Source of the DNA: Acanthococcus lagerstroemiae
Taxonomy: Eukaryota > Arthropoda > Insecta > Hemiptera > Eriococcidae
Reading direction: 5' to 3'
Length of the DNA: 64,000 nucleotides
NCBI GenBank assembly: GCA_031841125.1
Contig: CM063112.1
Location: forward strand, 22,470,603-22,534,602
Part shown: positions 11,385-60,926 of the stretch, piece by piece
How the letters are laid out: every line of letters starts with the position of its first letter
How positions within the stretch are numbered: position 1 is the stretch's first letter
Notes under the pieces: generated by a model
The model's database searches: none
Seen by the model: the letters and a program-made list of their open reading frames with translations, nothing else
What the model was told of the DNA's origin: nothing
Translations under genes and position numbers: made by a program

Positions 11385-11684
11385 GTTTTATCTTTGAGAG
11401 TTAATTTCATTCCTGTAATGAGTTTAGGGTCCATATCTTTTGCCATAATATGTTCTGTAGAGTTGATATGTTTAATTTAAGACTATATTCAGAACAATAA
11501 CATGTATTAAATTGAACTGGTGAAACAGTTACTGTGATCCTGCGCGAATTTTGATAACTACCCACAAGTAGATTTACCTTACGGTACTCCACATCACTAT
11601 AAATACAGGACGACAAAGAGACAAGTGTTAGGATACTCTACTGAAGTTGGCGTAACAGCCGAAAGCGCTCTGGACTACATAAGA

Positions 11685-12095
11685 AGAAATTTATTGTGAA
11701 TTGGCACACCCTACACATACAGAATTACCAAATTCACTCACACTCCAGAATGGACACTAAAAATGAAATAATATTAATATTTCAGAAAGGCAACAAACAC
11801 AAAATTCAGAATTGTCAACCAATTAGCTCAAGTAATACTTTGGTAAAAATATTTTCAAAAATGACAGCAAACAGAATACCAAGATATATTGAATTTCAGC
11901 AACCGAAGGAACACGCCGGATGCAGGAAAGGTTACTCTAGGATTAACCATTTACAAACAATAAATCAACTCAGGAAAAAAATGCAAAGAATGCCAAATCA
12001 ATTTGAGTATTGCATGCTTTGCCAAGGCTTTCGATTTAGTTAGTCATAAGTTTATGTTTGATGCTCTAAAAAATCAAGGGATACGATAAGGGCGC
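11685..12095 (+). pseudogene. LINE A fragment (start of reverse transcriptase)
   Basis: The plus strand reads NEIILIFQKGNKHKIQNCQP followed by ISSSNTLVKIFSKM, and later a degraded copy of the CFAKAFDLVSHK motif, in two frames. This is the reverse-transcriptase entry block of a LINE. Stops and a frameshift make it inactive. It begins about 120 bp right of the complete DNA transposon. Confidence 0.6.
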
Positions 12096-12189
12096 CTAAT
12101 TTCGCTCACTGTAAAATCTCGTCTGTTGATAGCACGATCAGGTGGCCAATTATGGTACTAGGTATGTTTGTTGATATTTGATGTTGTAG

Positions 12190-12720
12190 AGATCGGCATC
12201 CTCCGATGACCAGTGTATTTGCAATCAGCCAAAAGCCGAAATCTGAAAGCCGTATTCAGCCAAACTTTCCATCAAAAAAGCAAAAGCGAAAAGTCAGCTT
12301 TTTGTAATCCCGAAAAAATGTATGGCAACAGCTAAGAGCCGAAAGCTAAAAGCTGTATTAAAGTCTGTTCCACGAGTTTGCCAACTGCGCAGGCATGTGA
12401 ATAGTCGGCGGGGGTGTAATCACGTAAGAGAAAGATGAAAATACCACAGAAAATACGTCTTGGAGCGCTAGCAGATAACATTATTTTTCAACATGTCGGC
12501 AGGAATGATGCACTGATAACGGACAAGAAACGTGAGACGACTTTGGCAAACTCTCGTGGAACAGACTATAAAGCCGTATATTTTCTCGAGGTTCAAAGTT
12601 TAAGCAAAAAGCTGAAGCTGAATTTTTTTCGGCTGCAATACACTGCCGAAGACCAAAGAAATAAAAGTTATCACAGAAAATCAGTTTTTTGAAGTTGAAA
12701 TTTTTTTAGCGTTTCAGAAA
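12190..12720. repeat. Degenerate word repeat (AGCCGAAAGC-like)
   Basis: The stretch is saturated with variants of AGCCGAAAGC and GAAGCTGAA, at irregular 10-20 bp spacing. The same vocabulary appears at about 19680-19920 and 21470-21890. This self-similar texture is typical of hAT MITE interiors, but I could not define both ends here. Confidence 0.4.
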
Positions 12721-12911
12721 AATTTGATTCGAGAAAAATTAAACGCTTGAAAGAATTCCACGATCGGTTTTTCGGGACTGTAATAATCTAAAAGGTTCGG
12801 GCAAGTTTTTTCTTAGTTTTCGTAATTTTTTGAATTTTTTGTATAAAATTGTCAAGTCTCCTAATATTGCCTACTATGAAATTTACTGATATACTGCAGT
12901 TTTATAGCAAA

Positions 12912-13095
12912 ATGTCCTCAAAATACTGCCAAAAAATGTAACTGGTCAGAAAAGCTAATAGATTTGGCTGTCGCTGCATTCCTGAAGAAACAAATGGACT
13001 TATTAAAAGCATCAAATATGTTTGATGAGCCAAGATCTACCCTTAAAGATTATGTAGCACGTGAAAGAGAAAAGGTTGGTAAGATTACAAATGAA
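12912..13095 (+). pseudogene. pogo/psq-type HTH transposase fragment
   Basis: After a frameshift near the ATG at 12912, the plus strand reads NWSEKLIDLAVAAFLKK, then LLKASNMFDEPRSTL, then KDYVAREREKVG. This is the Pipsqueak/pogo helix-turn-helix pattern (an acidic start, two Ala-rich helices, then a PRSTL recognition helix). Only the N-terminal DNA-binding part survives, with no DDE core next to it. It is most likely a Tc1/pogo transposon remnant; a host psq-domain exon is less likely. Confidence 0.6.
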
Positions 13096-13635
13096 GCGTG
13101 GTTTTCCAAAAGGGGTTAAGTCACTTTTTAGCGATTTTGCGTAAAGAGCCCCATCTGGTAGAGAATTTCACACGCCCAATCCAATGCCGTTTTCAGAAAT
13201 ATGAATTTTTTCGAAGTTACAGGGCATTGAAAAGTTACACGATTTTTTATCTCACTGTAGAATTATCATTAAAGAGTTATGTGACGTGTAAGCAACCATA
13301 ATGTAATGTGGCACAAGAAAAAGGCCTCAGTGTCCCGTTACCATTGAAGCCCTTTTCTTCAGCAGATGAATACGTTCCACGCATTCGTTTTCTTTCATCA
13401 AAAAGTTAAAGAAAACATCGGAAAATTCTGCTGCAAATTGAACTGAGGTGATAAGAGGTGCCCAACGATACCTTGTAGAGAATTTTTTGGAACTCTCCCC
13501 CCCCCCCCAATTATTGATATTTTGACCCAATACTCAGTGAAGTTCAAGCGAAGAATTCCCTCTACCTAGCAGATGTGCAATTTCCCCGATATCTTCATTA
13601 CAAATACAATTTTTTTAGGCTTAAAAAAAGGTGGG
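13096..13635. other. Unassigned stretch
   Basis: No gene, element end or motif is recognised in this 540-bp stretch. It includes a 10-base C run at about 13499-13508. Confidence 0.3.
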
Positions 13636-13639
13636 CGAT

Positions 13640-14725
13640 ATTTGGCGCTCTTACCTTACTAATAATATACATATATTATAAATATGATTATATAGAAAGG
13701 TATAATGATTTGAGAGCATGTATAAAAACAGAAATATCAGGAGAACTTTTCGGTATTAAAAACTGAGTAAAACAAGGAGACCCTCTCTCATTTTCTATAT
13801 TTAATTGCACCCTTGAAGAACTTCTTAGGAAAATGAATTGCGGAGAAAAGGAAGTAATTTTCATGGTTCAAAATCTGAAAGAACTAGTATAAATGCAAGA
13901 GAAGCAGAATTAGAAATAATATAATCAACAAAAATCCAAAATTGTCACAAGCGAAAATAACGAAAAAATGCTCAGATTAGAAGAGGGTGAAATAGAACGT
14001 GTTGATGAAACAATCTACTTAGGACAACTCATATGTGTATAAAACCTAACAAGCAAAGAGATTGATCGTAGTGGTAGTAACCTTAATCTGGAAAAAGTAT
14101 TGGTCTCTAAAAATAATTTTTAAAGGACCTTATAAATTATCAAAGAAAACTCAAACTTTCAATGTCGTTACTTATGGAGCCCGAGCGGGGAGGCATATGC
14201 AGTAAAATGGGCTAATGACAGCAATGGGGAGGAAACCCCCCCCCCCCGTTCACTGCCATAGTCGCACTGTAATTAGGTTAAGGAAAAGCTGTCATCACTG
14301 AAATATAATAATAATATAGTAACATAGGTACTTTAAGATCCCCAAACTTGGGTTTTAAGTAAAAAAGATGAAGAAAAAAATTAAGTCATGCAAAATAGCA
14401 TGGAAAGATCTACTCTTAGTTTTAAGAAAAAGTATAGGATTAAAATTACAAAAATAAAAGATCTCCGCAATAATGCTGATATACTGAAAGAAATAAAAAG
14501 AAAAAAGTGGGACTGGCAGGACATCTAGCTAGAATGTCAGACAATTGTCGGGCAAATAAACTAACATACACCAAAAACGGAAAAAAGGACAACCTATGAG
14601 GTGGAAGGATGGCTGTGATCGCACGTTGCAACATAAGCATTTCCAAAGAATTGCCCTCGAACGAAACGAATGGGTAAGATGGAGGGAGGCCTTTGCCTTT
14701 TCTAATGCCACAATATTATAATGAA
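13640..14725 (+). pseudogene. LINE A fragment (reverse transcriptase C-terminal half)
   Basis: The plus strand reads KQGDPLSFSIFN and LEELLRKMNCG, then a YLGQ-like motif, and after an interruption KDLRNNADILKEIKRKKWDW, which matches the thumb/3' region of LINE family A. Multiple stops and frameshifts are present. It is interrupted at about 14175-14300 by a short repeat also found at 45025-45175. Confidence 0.6.
14175..14300. repeat. Short interspersed repeat, copy 1
   Basis: The block contains GGGCTAATGACAGCAATG, a C run, then GTTCACTGCCATAG. It is closely matched at 45025-45175 by GGGCTAATAACAGCGATG, a C run, then GTTCACTGCCGTAG. The shared order and embedded C run indicate a dispersed repeat family. 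Its boundaries are unclear. Confidence 0.5.
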
Positions 14726-14875
14726 ATACTAATTGTATCCAAAAAATTTAATTGTAAAATATTATTTATAGTGTAAGGCTAATAATATTAATAATAATAA
14801 TTCCTCATCGATCAATTTTAAAGAAAATACAATAATGCTAACAGTTTGATAGCATATAAGTAACAGGAACTCTCA

Positions 14876-34851
<19,976 letters not shown>

Positions 34852-37715
34852 CAGTGGTTCCCAAACTATGGGTCGCGAAAAATTCTGGAAATGTTCAAAC
34901 AAAATGTGAGAAGAGGTGGAATAGACTCCACAGCAGGCGAAAAAAAAATTAATTTGGCTGGCAGAACCTAATATAAAAGAAGATATAATATAACGAACAA
35001 ACAATGTTACATTCGACGAGTGCATAGGTATATCCTTGTAATGTGCACGATAAATTCTGTCTTACCTTTGCTTCATATTAGTCTGTAGTGCTACGTGTAT
35101 GTGCAATGAACACCTGATTATTGTTGCTTCGAGTTGCATTTTTCATTTTTAATTCCTCGCTTATTACTTTCCTCTGTATGATAATTTGTTCCCATAATGG
35201 ACAAGTGGTTAACAGAAAGTTGTAATGTGAAAACTGACGGGTCAAAAGTTGAAAAAGAAGCGCAGAGAAAAACGACACGAAGGTATATGATGCTGCTTTC
35301 TTAAAATTAGGGTTCATGTCAAATGAGTCAGTTGATGATCCACGTCCTCAGTGTGTGATTGGTTTTGAAGAATTGGCGAACGAAAGTATGAAACCCGGAA
35401 AATTACGTCGGCATTTAGAAACAAAGCACTCTGAATTAAAGGATAAACCTCTGGCTTTTTTTCGACAAGAAAATGGAGGACTTTCAAGCAGCGAGAACAG
35501 AAATCCGTAAATTTTCTCATGCCAATGAAAAGGCCACGCTTGCTTAAGTTTGCAGATTGCCGAAGTTGGCCAACCGCATACAGTACGTGAGTCTGTGCTT
35601 ATGCCAGCGATGAAAAGGAAGCAGTTGGTGTCATGTGTGGCGGAAAAAAGTGCAATTGAAATAGGTAAAATTCCACTGTCCAATAATACTGTTCAGCGCA
35701 GAATTTCTGAAATGTCGTAGTGGATGGAAAATGAACTAGTTCAAAAAATTGTAAGTAGATAGTCCCATCTTTGCAATTCAGTTGGATGAATCGATGGATG
35801 TGGAAGGGTTATGCCAGCTACTCTGTTTTGTGAGATAGGTCTGGAATGAGAACGTTCATGAGGACATGCTGTTCTGTGAACCCATCCCGCGAACTACTAT
35901 AGTGATGTGATAGTGAAAGCGGTGGAGCAAGTACTTCACGTCGAAGGGCTCAGATTGGAATCGATGAGTTGGAATATGTACAGATGGCGCGAGAGCCATA
36001 TGTGCGTGGTAAGAAGAGTGCGGTGTTGTCACTCAGTTACTCAAACTTTGTCCTGATGCTTCATGGACTCACGGCAGCATTCATTGAGAAGCATTAGCTA
36101 CCAAATCCATATGCCACACCTTCGTTGAAAAATGCGTTCAACAACGCTGTAAAATTGATAAATTTTATCAAATCAAGACCACTGCAAGCGCGTTTATTTG
36201 AAATATGTTATGCAAGGAAATGGGCAGTTCACAAACATCATTGCTGTTACATTCGGAAATTCGTTGGTTATCGAGAAGTAAAATATTAACACGACTTGTA
36301 GAGTTGTGTGATGCAGTAGCTCTGTTCCTGCATGACAGTGGTACCCATTTTTTGGAATTGCTCCGGGATGAAAACTTTGTAATGAAACTATCTCCTACCT
36401 CGCTGACATATTTGGGAAAAGTTGAATGAGCTCAATTTGTCGCTGCAGGGATCCGGAGGCTCGCATATATTTTCTGCCCACAACAGAATTAGGAGTTTCA
36501 AGCGGAAACTGCAGCTTTGGAAAGAGAATATTGAAGTTGGAAAGTTCGATTGCTGTGAAACCCTTGACACTTTTTAAAGTAGCAATGAGCTTGTTCTACC
36601 TGGAGGGATTCGGACAGAAATAATTGACCACTTACAGTCGTTGCACAGCAATTTTGATACTTGCTTCAAGGATTCCATGGAAAAGTGCGCAACGAGAATG
36701 TGGGTAGCTGCACCCTTCCAACGGAATCAGAAGAGAGGGGAATATCAACTGCGGCGGAGGAACAATTAATCGACTTGTCCGAAGACACAATAGAAAAGGA
36801 AAATTTCAACAGGAAGAGCTTGATAAATTTCTGGTTCTGCCTTCGTCAGAAATACCTCATCTTGTCACAAGAAGCCCTGTACTTGCTTTTGCCATTTTCT
36901 TCGTCATATTTATACGAATCCGGGTTCTCGGCCATGGTTGGCCTGACGACAAAGTATCGGAACCGTTTGGAGCGGAGTCATTCTTTGCGCCTAAAAATTT
37001 CTGGTTCTAAAATGGACGTGCCAGTGTGGTCATGGATAAGTTCAGAAAACAAGCTCATTCTTCCCACACCCTTACTTATAAGTAAAATTATACTGCGAAT
37101 TAGTGATGACGATCATTACAAAAACCATGATCGATCATAAACTACAATGTGAAGTACCCAAAGGCATATAACCGACAGATATTCATTTCCATCACAAAAA
37201 TGTGTTTTTCTTATGAGAGTCAAAGTAACCATCAACGTTCGCTTATCAGTTGGGTTTAGTTTCGGCGTTGTTGTTTGCACAGTCCGAATATTATCAATGC
37301 CAATGCACTCTCCTCTCCACTGTGTTGGCTACAAAATATAAAAACGTTTAGCAAAAACAGAAAATACCTTAGAACATTCTCTATTAGGTCCTTTTTTAAG
37401 TCAACTTTTAAGAAAGGCATTCATTTGTGTTCAGAGAAGTCGTTAATAGAAAGGAACTCATACTCATCTACCAATGGTCTCTTTTCTTATTCTCTATGAT
37501 CGATCATAATGATCGCCCTGAGCTCGATGATCGAAAAAGATCGAGTCTTATCGAGATGATCATATCGACATCACTACTGCGAGTAGCGCTGCTTCATCAA
37601 GATAAATATAAACATTCCATTTGTTGCTCTTCTTCCTGGAGCTGGACAGGAGGGTCGCGAGAAATTGATCAACTTTCAAATGGGGTCGTCACGCACGAAA
37701 GTTTGGGAACCACTG
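34852..37715 (+). mobile_element. hAT transposon with 16-bp TIR and 8-bp target duplication
   Basis: Perfect 16-bp ends: CAGTGGTTCCCAAACT at 34852-34867 and its complement at 37700-37715. The flanks GTTTAGTT (34844-34851) and GTTTAGAT (37716-37723) match at 7 of 8. The element carries a broken transposase gene on the plus strand (35197-37138). It fills most of the space between the PIWI gene and GART. A GATCGATCAT-rich patch lies at 37497-37580 near its right end. Confidence 0.92.
35197..37138 (+). pseudogene. hAT transposase (FAM200/ZBED-like), broken
   Basis: It starts MDKWLTES at 35197. A BED-like region follows in another frame (KLRRHLETKHSELKDKPLAF). The central part includes SLLLHSEIRWLSRSKILTRL with the RW pair typical of this hAT group. 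The C-terminus has the dimerisation block FSSSYLYESGFSAMVGLTTK, then YRNRLERSHSLRLKIS. Reading requires several frame changes, and stops occur (for example at about 35510 and 36427), so no full protein can be made. The intact family has one continuous reading frame. Confidence 0.85.
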
Positions 37716-37723
37716 GTTTAGAT

Positions 37724-38105
37724 GTTCCTTACGTTTCATTACGTCGATGCATTGCTCGCGTCAATAAGAAAAACACAACACAAGAAGGAAAACAAATTAA
37801 CGCATTTCATTTTTACATAAATACTTCTTAAAACAATTAATTTGTACTAACTTCTCGACATACGAGTATACCTTTAAATCAATGAACACAAAATTATAAA
37901 ATGATATCTTAAAAACACAAAAGTCATTTCAAAAAGGTTTCAAGAATTTATCTGCAAACAGGAGAGAATAAACGAAACAATGTCCATATTAGTCGTACGA
38001 ACGAAATAAATAAAGTCAATATACCTAAATACTGAGAAGAAACAAAGAACATAAATCTTATCGTAACATATAGAAGAGCAAGGAATGAAATTAACGTAAA
38101 AATAA
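37724..38105 (-). other. Downstream flank / likely 3' UTR of the PIWI gene
   Basis: AT-rich sequence between the PIWI stop codon and the hAT element. No AATAAA is visible on the minus strand within it, so the cleavage site is not placed. No other feature was recognised. Confidence 0.35.
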
Positions 38106-56725
<18,620 letters not shown>

Positions 56726-56894
56726 CTGAAATCAGTCAAAATCGAATCAAGATTTCAAGAAACCGATGGCAGAAAAGTAAGTTAGACGATAGAAGTATTC
56801 AGTTGGGAGAAAGGAAACACAAATCTCAGAAAATTGAAAGCTGCATTCTGGAGAAGAAAAAAAGATCGAGGAAAATTTCTTCGCAAAATATCGA

Positions 56895-57165
56895 TGTTTA
56901 ACTTTAGTGTAAAAAGCAGAAAGTCAAACAGGATTCAAACAATTTTCTTTCACACTTTTTTGGACACCTTCAAGACTCTTTCAGTCTTTCAGCCAGTTCC
57001 AGACTTCTCGAAGACTATTATAGATTTGACTGATGTTTGTAAGACTTCCAGGTTCATTCAAGACTCTTAGGGACTATTTATGACTTTCTTCAGACACGAT
57101 GACTCTTTCAAAGTTTTTCCAAACTCATATGACACTCTTCCAGACATATTAGTAGATAAAAAGTT
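56895..57165. repeat. Degenerate TTCAAGACTC-type repeat
   Basis: CTTCAAGACTCTTTCAG, CTTCTCGAAGACT and TTCATTCAAGACTCTTAG recur at about 10-11 bp steps. It is the same texture as 39780-41430. It lies just upstream of the first recognised PIWI exon. Confidence 0.55.
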
Positions 57166-57279
57166 GGCCTCACAGCGCAACTCCCCAATGTATTTCTTTA
57201 TGAAGTGACGTCACAACACAAGAAAAAAGTCCCGATTCCCCAGCTAACTCTGAGTATGCAATCTGTGCATGTCTACTAC

Positions 57280-58025
57280 ATAAAACTAAGTTTGTTTGTT
57301 CGTTCGTTTGTTGTTGGCGGGTGAACCAAAAGAGCTGGGGGGGGGGTCGTACTTTTTGGATGTGTTCGTATGAACCCGGAATAGGTTTTAGGCTATAAAA
57401 AATTTCGGGACCCTGATTAGGAGGGGGACCACAAAATTTTACCCCCCCTGTGAGCTCCCTAATTTTCTTTTTTAAATTGAACTTCTCGGAATTGTTTTAC
57501 ATTGAACTTCTTCACATTATTAAAATTTGGTGGCTGGAACTGTCTTTTTTCAGAAATTATTAGGGGGTTGAAAATTTGAAATTTCAAAACGAGCTCAAAA
57601 TGCCTCATCATTACATGTGCATCTGATTTAATCGACCATAATGTATTCGGATATTGTTTCGTACTCATTTATGTACCACACGACCCAATTTCAACCACAT
57701 ATAACCTCCAAAGCTCTAAAATTTCAGTTTTTGAAATCTATGTTCAGCATTCCTTCTAATTATCCGACTGAATTTTTGTAAACACTAACATCTTCCACTG
57801 AATAACAGAAATATGAAGGAATAAACTGCAACAAAACTGCGTGTAAAATGTGTTCTGTATCTCATTCAAAATCCCTTCTCTCTACTGTATATGAGTGTTA
57901 GTTTGTCTGTGGGTGGGTGTGTGTTTGTTCGAGGTTAGCGGGTGAACCATAAGAGCTAAGGGCAGAGGCGGATACAGAAGGGACTCCCACCCGAAATATC
58001 TAGATGCCTACTAACGCAACTTCTT
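57280..58025. repeat. Dispersed repeats shared with 61290-61410
   Basis: GTTGAAAATTTGAAATTTCA followed by AAACGAGCTCAAAATGCC, preceded by TCAGAAATTATTAGGG, recurs at about 61350-61405 in the same order. Within this block, GCGGGTGAACCAAAAGAGCT (57327) and AGCGGGTGAACCATAAGAGC (57938) are a second repeated pair. No gene was seen. Confidence 0.5.
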
Positions 58026-58030
58026 TATTA

Positions 58031-58562
58031 CCGTATTTCCGGGAATATAAGCCGCCATGGCTTATAAGCCACAGGCAAGTTTGAGAACGCTCAAAAAAAA
58101 GAAAAAAAAAAAAAAAAAAAAGAATTTGCTCCGAATATAAGCCGTAGGAAAATTTAATTTACCAAGGGACATTAATACAAGTATTGTAAGGTCCATTACC
58201 GTACAGTACGTAACATTTTATTCGTCGTCTTCATCTACACCCTCACTCGAGGAAAAGTCCGACTCGTCTTCGTGTTCACCGTCTTCGCATTCACTCTCGT
58301 CAGAGTTTTGCCATGACGTGATCCTCTGTTCCGTATAAAGCATTTGTGATGAAGCCCTTTACATACATACAGTGGTCAAGCTCAAGCTTGCATAATGGCG
58401 TTCGATGAGTTGCCTATCCCATTAACAAGGAGTCCTAAATACAATTTTTCGTTCGAAGGAATTTCGAACTGGCGTATAAGCCGCCTTCGCATATAAGCCG
58501 CTCCCCAGATTTGAGAAGCTCAAAATCAGAAAAAATGTGCGGCTTATATTTCCGGAAATACG
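58031..58562. mobile_element. pogo/Tigger-like MITE with transposase tail remnant
   Basis: The ends CCGTATTTCCGGGAATATAA and the complement TTATATTTCCGGAAATACG carry GCCGC next to them, and ATAAGCCGC recurs inside. The left flank is TA. On the minus strand (about 58318-58215) a remnant reads TSWQNSDESECEDGEH and ends in an acidic DEDDE-stop, like the acidic C-terminus of pogo-type transposases. The rest of the gene is deleted. Confidence 0.65.
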
Positions 58563-58593
58563 ATATGTCGTATCAGTTCCAGCGATGGCTTTT

Positions 58594-58995
58594 CAGGGTT
58601 GCCACTATTTTTCAGGATTGGTTTTCCCTGACTTTTCCCGGTTTTCCAGGCCAACTTTTCCAATTTTCCCTGACTTTTTTTACAGGATTCCGAGAAGTCC
58701 AGAGGGAGGAGAGTCACAGAAATTTTTTACAATACAGATTTTTAAAAAATCGCTATCGAGAAGAAGAATGTACAGATGTAATTTATGTAATATTTTTCAA
58801 TATTATAGACTATTTCATTTGCGAATAGATTATCATTATTCTTATGTTATGATAAAAAAAGTTTTACTCTGATAAAATACAAACTCGTTTGTTATTTTCA
58901 GAAAATTTCCCTGACTTAAATAAAAATTCCCTGACTTTTCCCTGACTGACCAAATTCCCTGATTTTTCCCGGTTTTCCAGAAAGTGGCAACCCTG
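58594..58995. mobile_element. hAT MITE (CAGGGTTGCCACT ends)
   Basis: The ends CAGGGTTGCCACT and AGTGGCAACCCTG are perfect complements. GCTTTTC is present at both flanks, consistent with a 7-8 bp duplication. TTTCCCTGACTTTTCCCGG words flank the centre on both sides. It is non-coding. Confidence 0.8.
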
Positions 58996-59623
58996 CTTTT
59001 CCAATAGGCACATTAGGCAAACGCCTAGGGCGACAGATTTTTGCAAAAACAGCGGGGAAAAAAAAAAGAAATTCGGAAAAAAGGAAAAAGAAGAGACAGA
59101 GAAAAAATGAGAATACTGTAAAAGTTGCAGAAAACACAACTGGGGAATAATTATCAATTTTTGACCTGTAGCTCATTACGAGGATCTATAGTGGAAGGGT
59201 GAGAGGGACATTTCGTTGAGTGTCTATTCGGACTGGGCAAACAACAACAGCAACAACGATAAAATGCTATTTCCATGCGAAAAAGAAAATTACTCGGATT
59301 TTGATAAAATGAGCTCATTTGAAAGGAAATTTTATTTGCTACAAGGCATATGTTCTCAATTTTCCGTTAACCGCATTCATTCTCGAAATATTTTGAAGAC
59401 ATAAAAATTGCCATAAATTGTTGTGCAGAACTGCCCCTTTTCACCCCCTTGTCCTCATCAGTTTCTCTTTAATCGATGCTAGCGAACCTACAATTAGACC
59501 AGTTTTGTGTCACGTCACACTAGTGAGTTACTGTTAGCAAAAGTACCAGTCTTTTCTCGTGCGAACGTATTGGACTCCCGTAAGAAAAACACACGGAGCG
59601 AAGATCATTATGTTACTATCTGA

Positions 59624-60344
59624 CAAGGGTGGATAGTTTAAGTAAGTTTTAAGTAAAACGAATTTTCCATAAAAAAGTCCAACAGTCAAATGCCAAACAA
59701 ATTAATGCAGATCAGCAGTTAGTCAGTCAAAAGTCAATCAAAATTATATGATAAACTTTGGACTGATAAACTATCTGAGTCGATAATTATTACGACTTTA
59801 CAAATCAGAGGCACAGCTACGGGGGGGGGGAGGGGGTGACCCCCCTTGGCATCGGCCGACAATGTGAAAAAATTAAAATTTATTCTGGTAACAGTAAGTA
59901 TTACACTTGTAATGTTGTAAAAGTGAAACGACCCCCCCCCCCTTCATATCAAGTCTGGCTACGCCACTGTTACAAATGATGTTAATGTTTAATCTCGAAG
60001 ATCTGATGATAAAAATATGCTCTGCTCTTTTCTGAAGCGTAGTAACTGTGGGAATAAAGCAAAACAAACGTAAGAGAACATACACTATTGGAATTTGGTC
60101 AAAAAAGCAAGAATATAATAAATATGCCAAATTAATGTGGAAGCGTGAAAGGAAACGACCCATATCATTCATCATTCTCATCAGTATCGAACATTGCGTA
60201 TTGAAAATTTTTTAAATTTTTTAAGCAGTTGAAAAACAATTAAGTTAATCAGCAGTAAAAGTCAGTCAGTCAGTCAAACAAGTCGCAAACAGCAGTAAGT
60301 CAAAAACAGCAGCAATTAATGAAAGGAAAAACTGTCCACCCTTG
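59624..60344. mobile_element. hAT MITE, middle level of the nest
   Basis: The ends CAAGGGTGGATAGTTT and the complement AACTGTCCACCCTTG match with one difference. The flanks CTATCTGA (59616-59623) and TTATCTGA (60345-60352) match at 7 of 8. AGTCAGTCAAA-type words cluster near both ends. It is non-coding. Confidence 0.85.
59806..59969. mobile_element. hAT MITE, innermost level, G-run/C-run arms
   Basis: The left end CAGAGGCACAGCTACG and right end TGGCTACGCCACTG belong to the family at 20037-20425. The flanks TTACAAAT at 59798-59805 and 59970-59977 are identical. A run of 10 G follows the left end and a run of about 12 C precedes the right end. It is 164 bp, with no gene. Confidence 0.9.
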
Positions 60345-60926
60345 TTATCTGAGAATTAGAAATTTGTTAGAAAGCAAAGGCGTATATTTTCAATCCAGTA
60401 GGTTCTCAGCATTTGTTAATAAATTTCTGATTTCTAACCAATTTCTCATTCTCAGGTAGTAACATAATAGGCACTAAAACTTGCGAGTTCCCAGAGTGGT
60501 AGTTCTGCGTACTGAAAAGGTGATCATGTGCAATTTTCCGTAAGATTACAGCAAACTTTAAACGTCTTTAAATCCATTAGAAATTGATTTGAAAAAAAAA
60601 ATATCGTTCGACATTTTATTGTATTGTTACTAAACAATAAAAGTACAGTCAACGCAAGTGGGTGGAATAATTTTGGGACATTTTTGGCCTTCCTAAAGAT
60701 AGCAGTATTTCTATTTAAAATTATCCATGATCACTGATCACCCTTTCAGTTTCACCCGCGCAGGTGATTTTGTAGCGCTCTATAGTGCAGATTTTATCGC
60801 CTATGATCTTTGCTCCGTGTTTTTCTTATGGTAGTCGATACGTTTGCACGAAAAAAGGCGGGTACTTCTTCTAACCGTAACCAAGAGCAGTGACACACGG
60901 TGTGACGTCATCACAAAACTGGTCTA

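Larger units (their letters stand above)
7521..11563 (-). mobile_element. Complete DNA transposon with 4-bp TSD, Sola-like candidate
   Basis: The terminal inverted repeats are about 23 bp. The left end starts GGGTAGTTATCAAAATTCGC at 7521, and the right end is its complement, closing at 11563 with CTACCC. The flanks are ACAA at 7517-7520 and ACAA at 11564-11567, a 4-bp target duplication. Inside lies one intronless transposase gene on the minus strand (8122-10620). Copies of a motif close to CCACGCTAAAGACA cluster at both ends (two left, five right). Of the superfamilies I know, Sola elements make 4-bp duplications and encode a DDE/D enzyme, so I propose Sola-like. The assignment is inference. 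Both ends, the target duplication and the gene look intact, which suggests a recent insertion. Confidence 0.85.
59495..60926. mobile_element. Foldback/MITE with ~125-bp arms, outer level of a triple nest
   Basis: The left end TAGACCAGTTTTGTG is mirrored by CACAAAACTGGTCTA at the right. Complementarity continues for about 125 bp with mismatches (CGTAAGAAAAACACACGGAG against CTCCGTGTTTTTCTTATGG). A hAT MITE (59624-60344) interrupts it, and that one contains another (59806-59969). No transposase is present. Confidence 0.75.

Noticed and set aside
37490..37585. GATCGATCAT-rich patch as a regulatory element of the PIWI gene
   Set aside because: It lies inside the right end of the hAT transposon and there is nothing else to support function.
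58864..59176. Phe/Ser-rich minus-strand frames near the PIWI 5' side as missing N-terminal exons
   Set aside because: They are low-complexity, overlap the end of a hAT MITE, and show no PIWI N-domain or PAZ motif.
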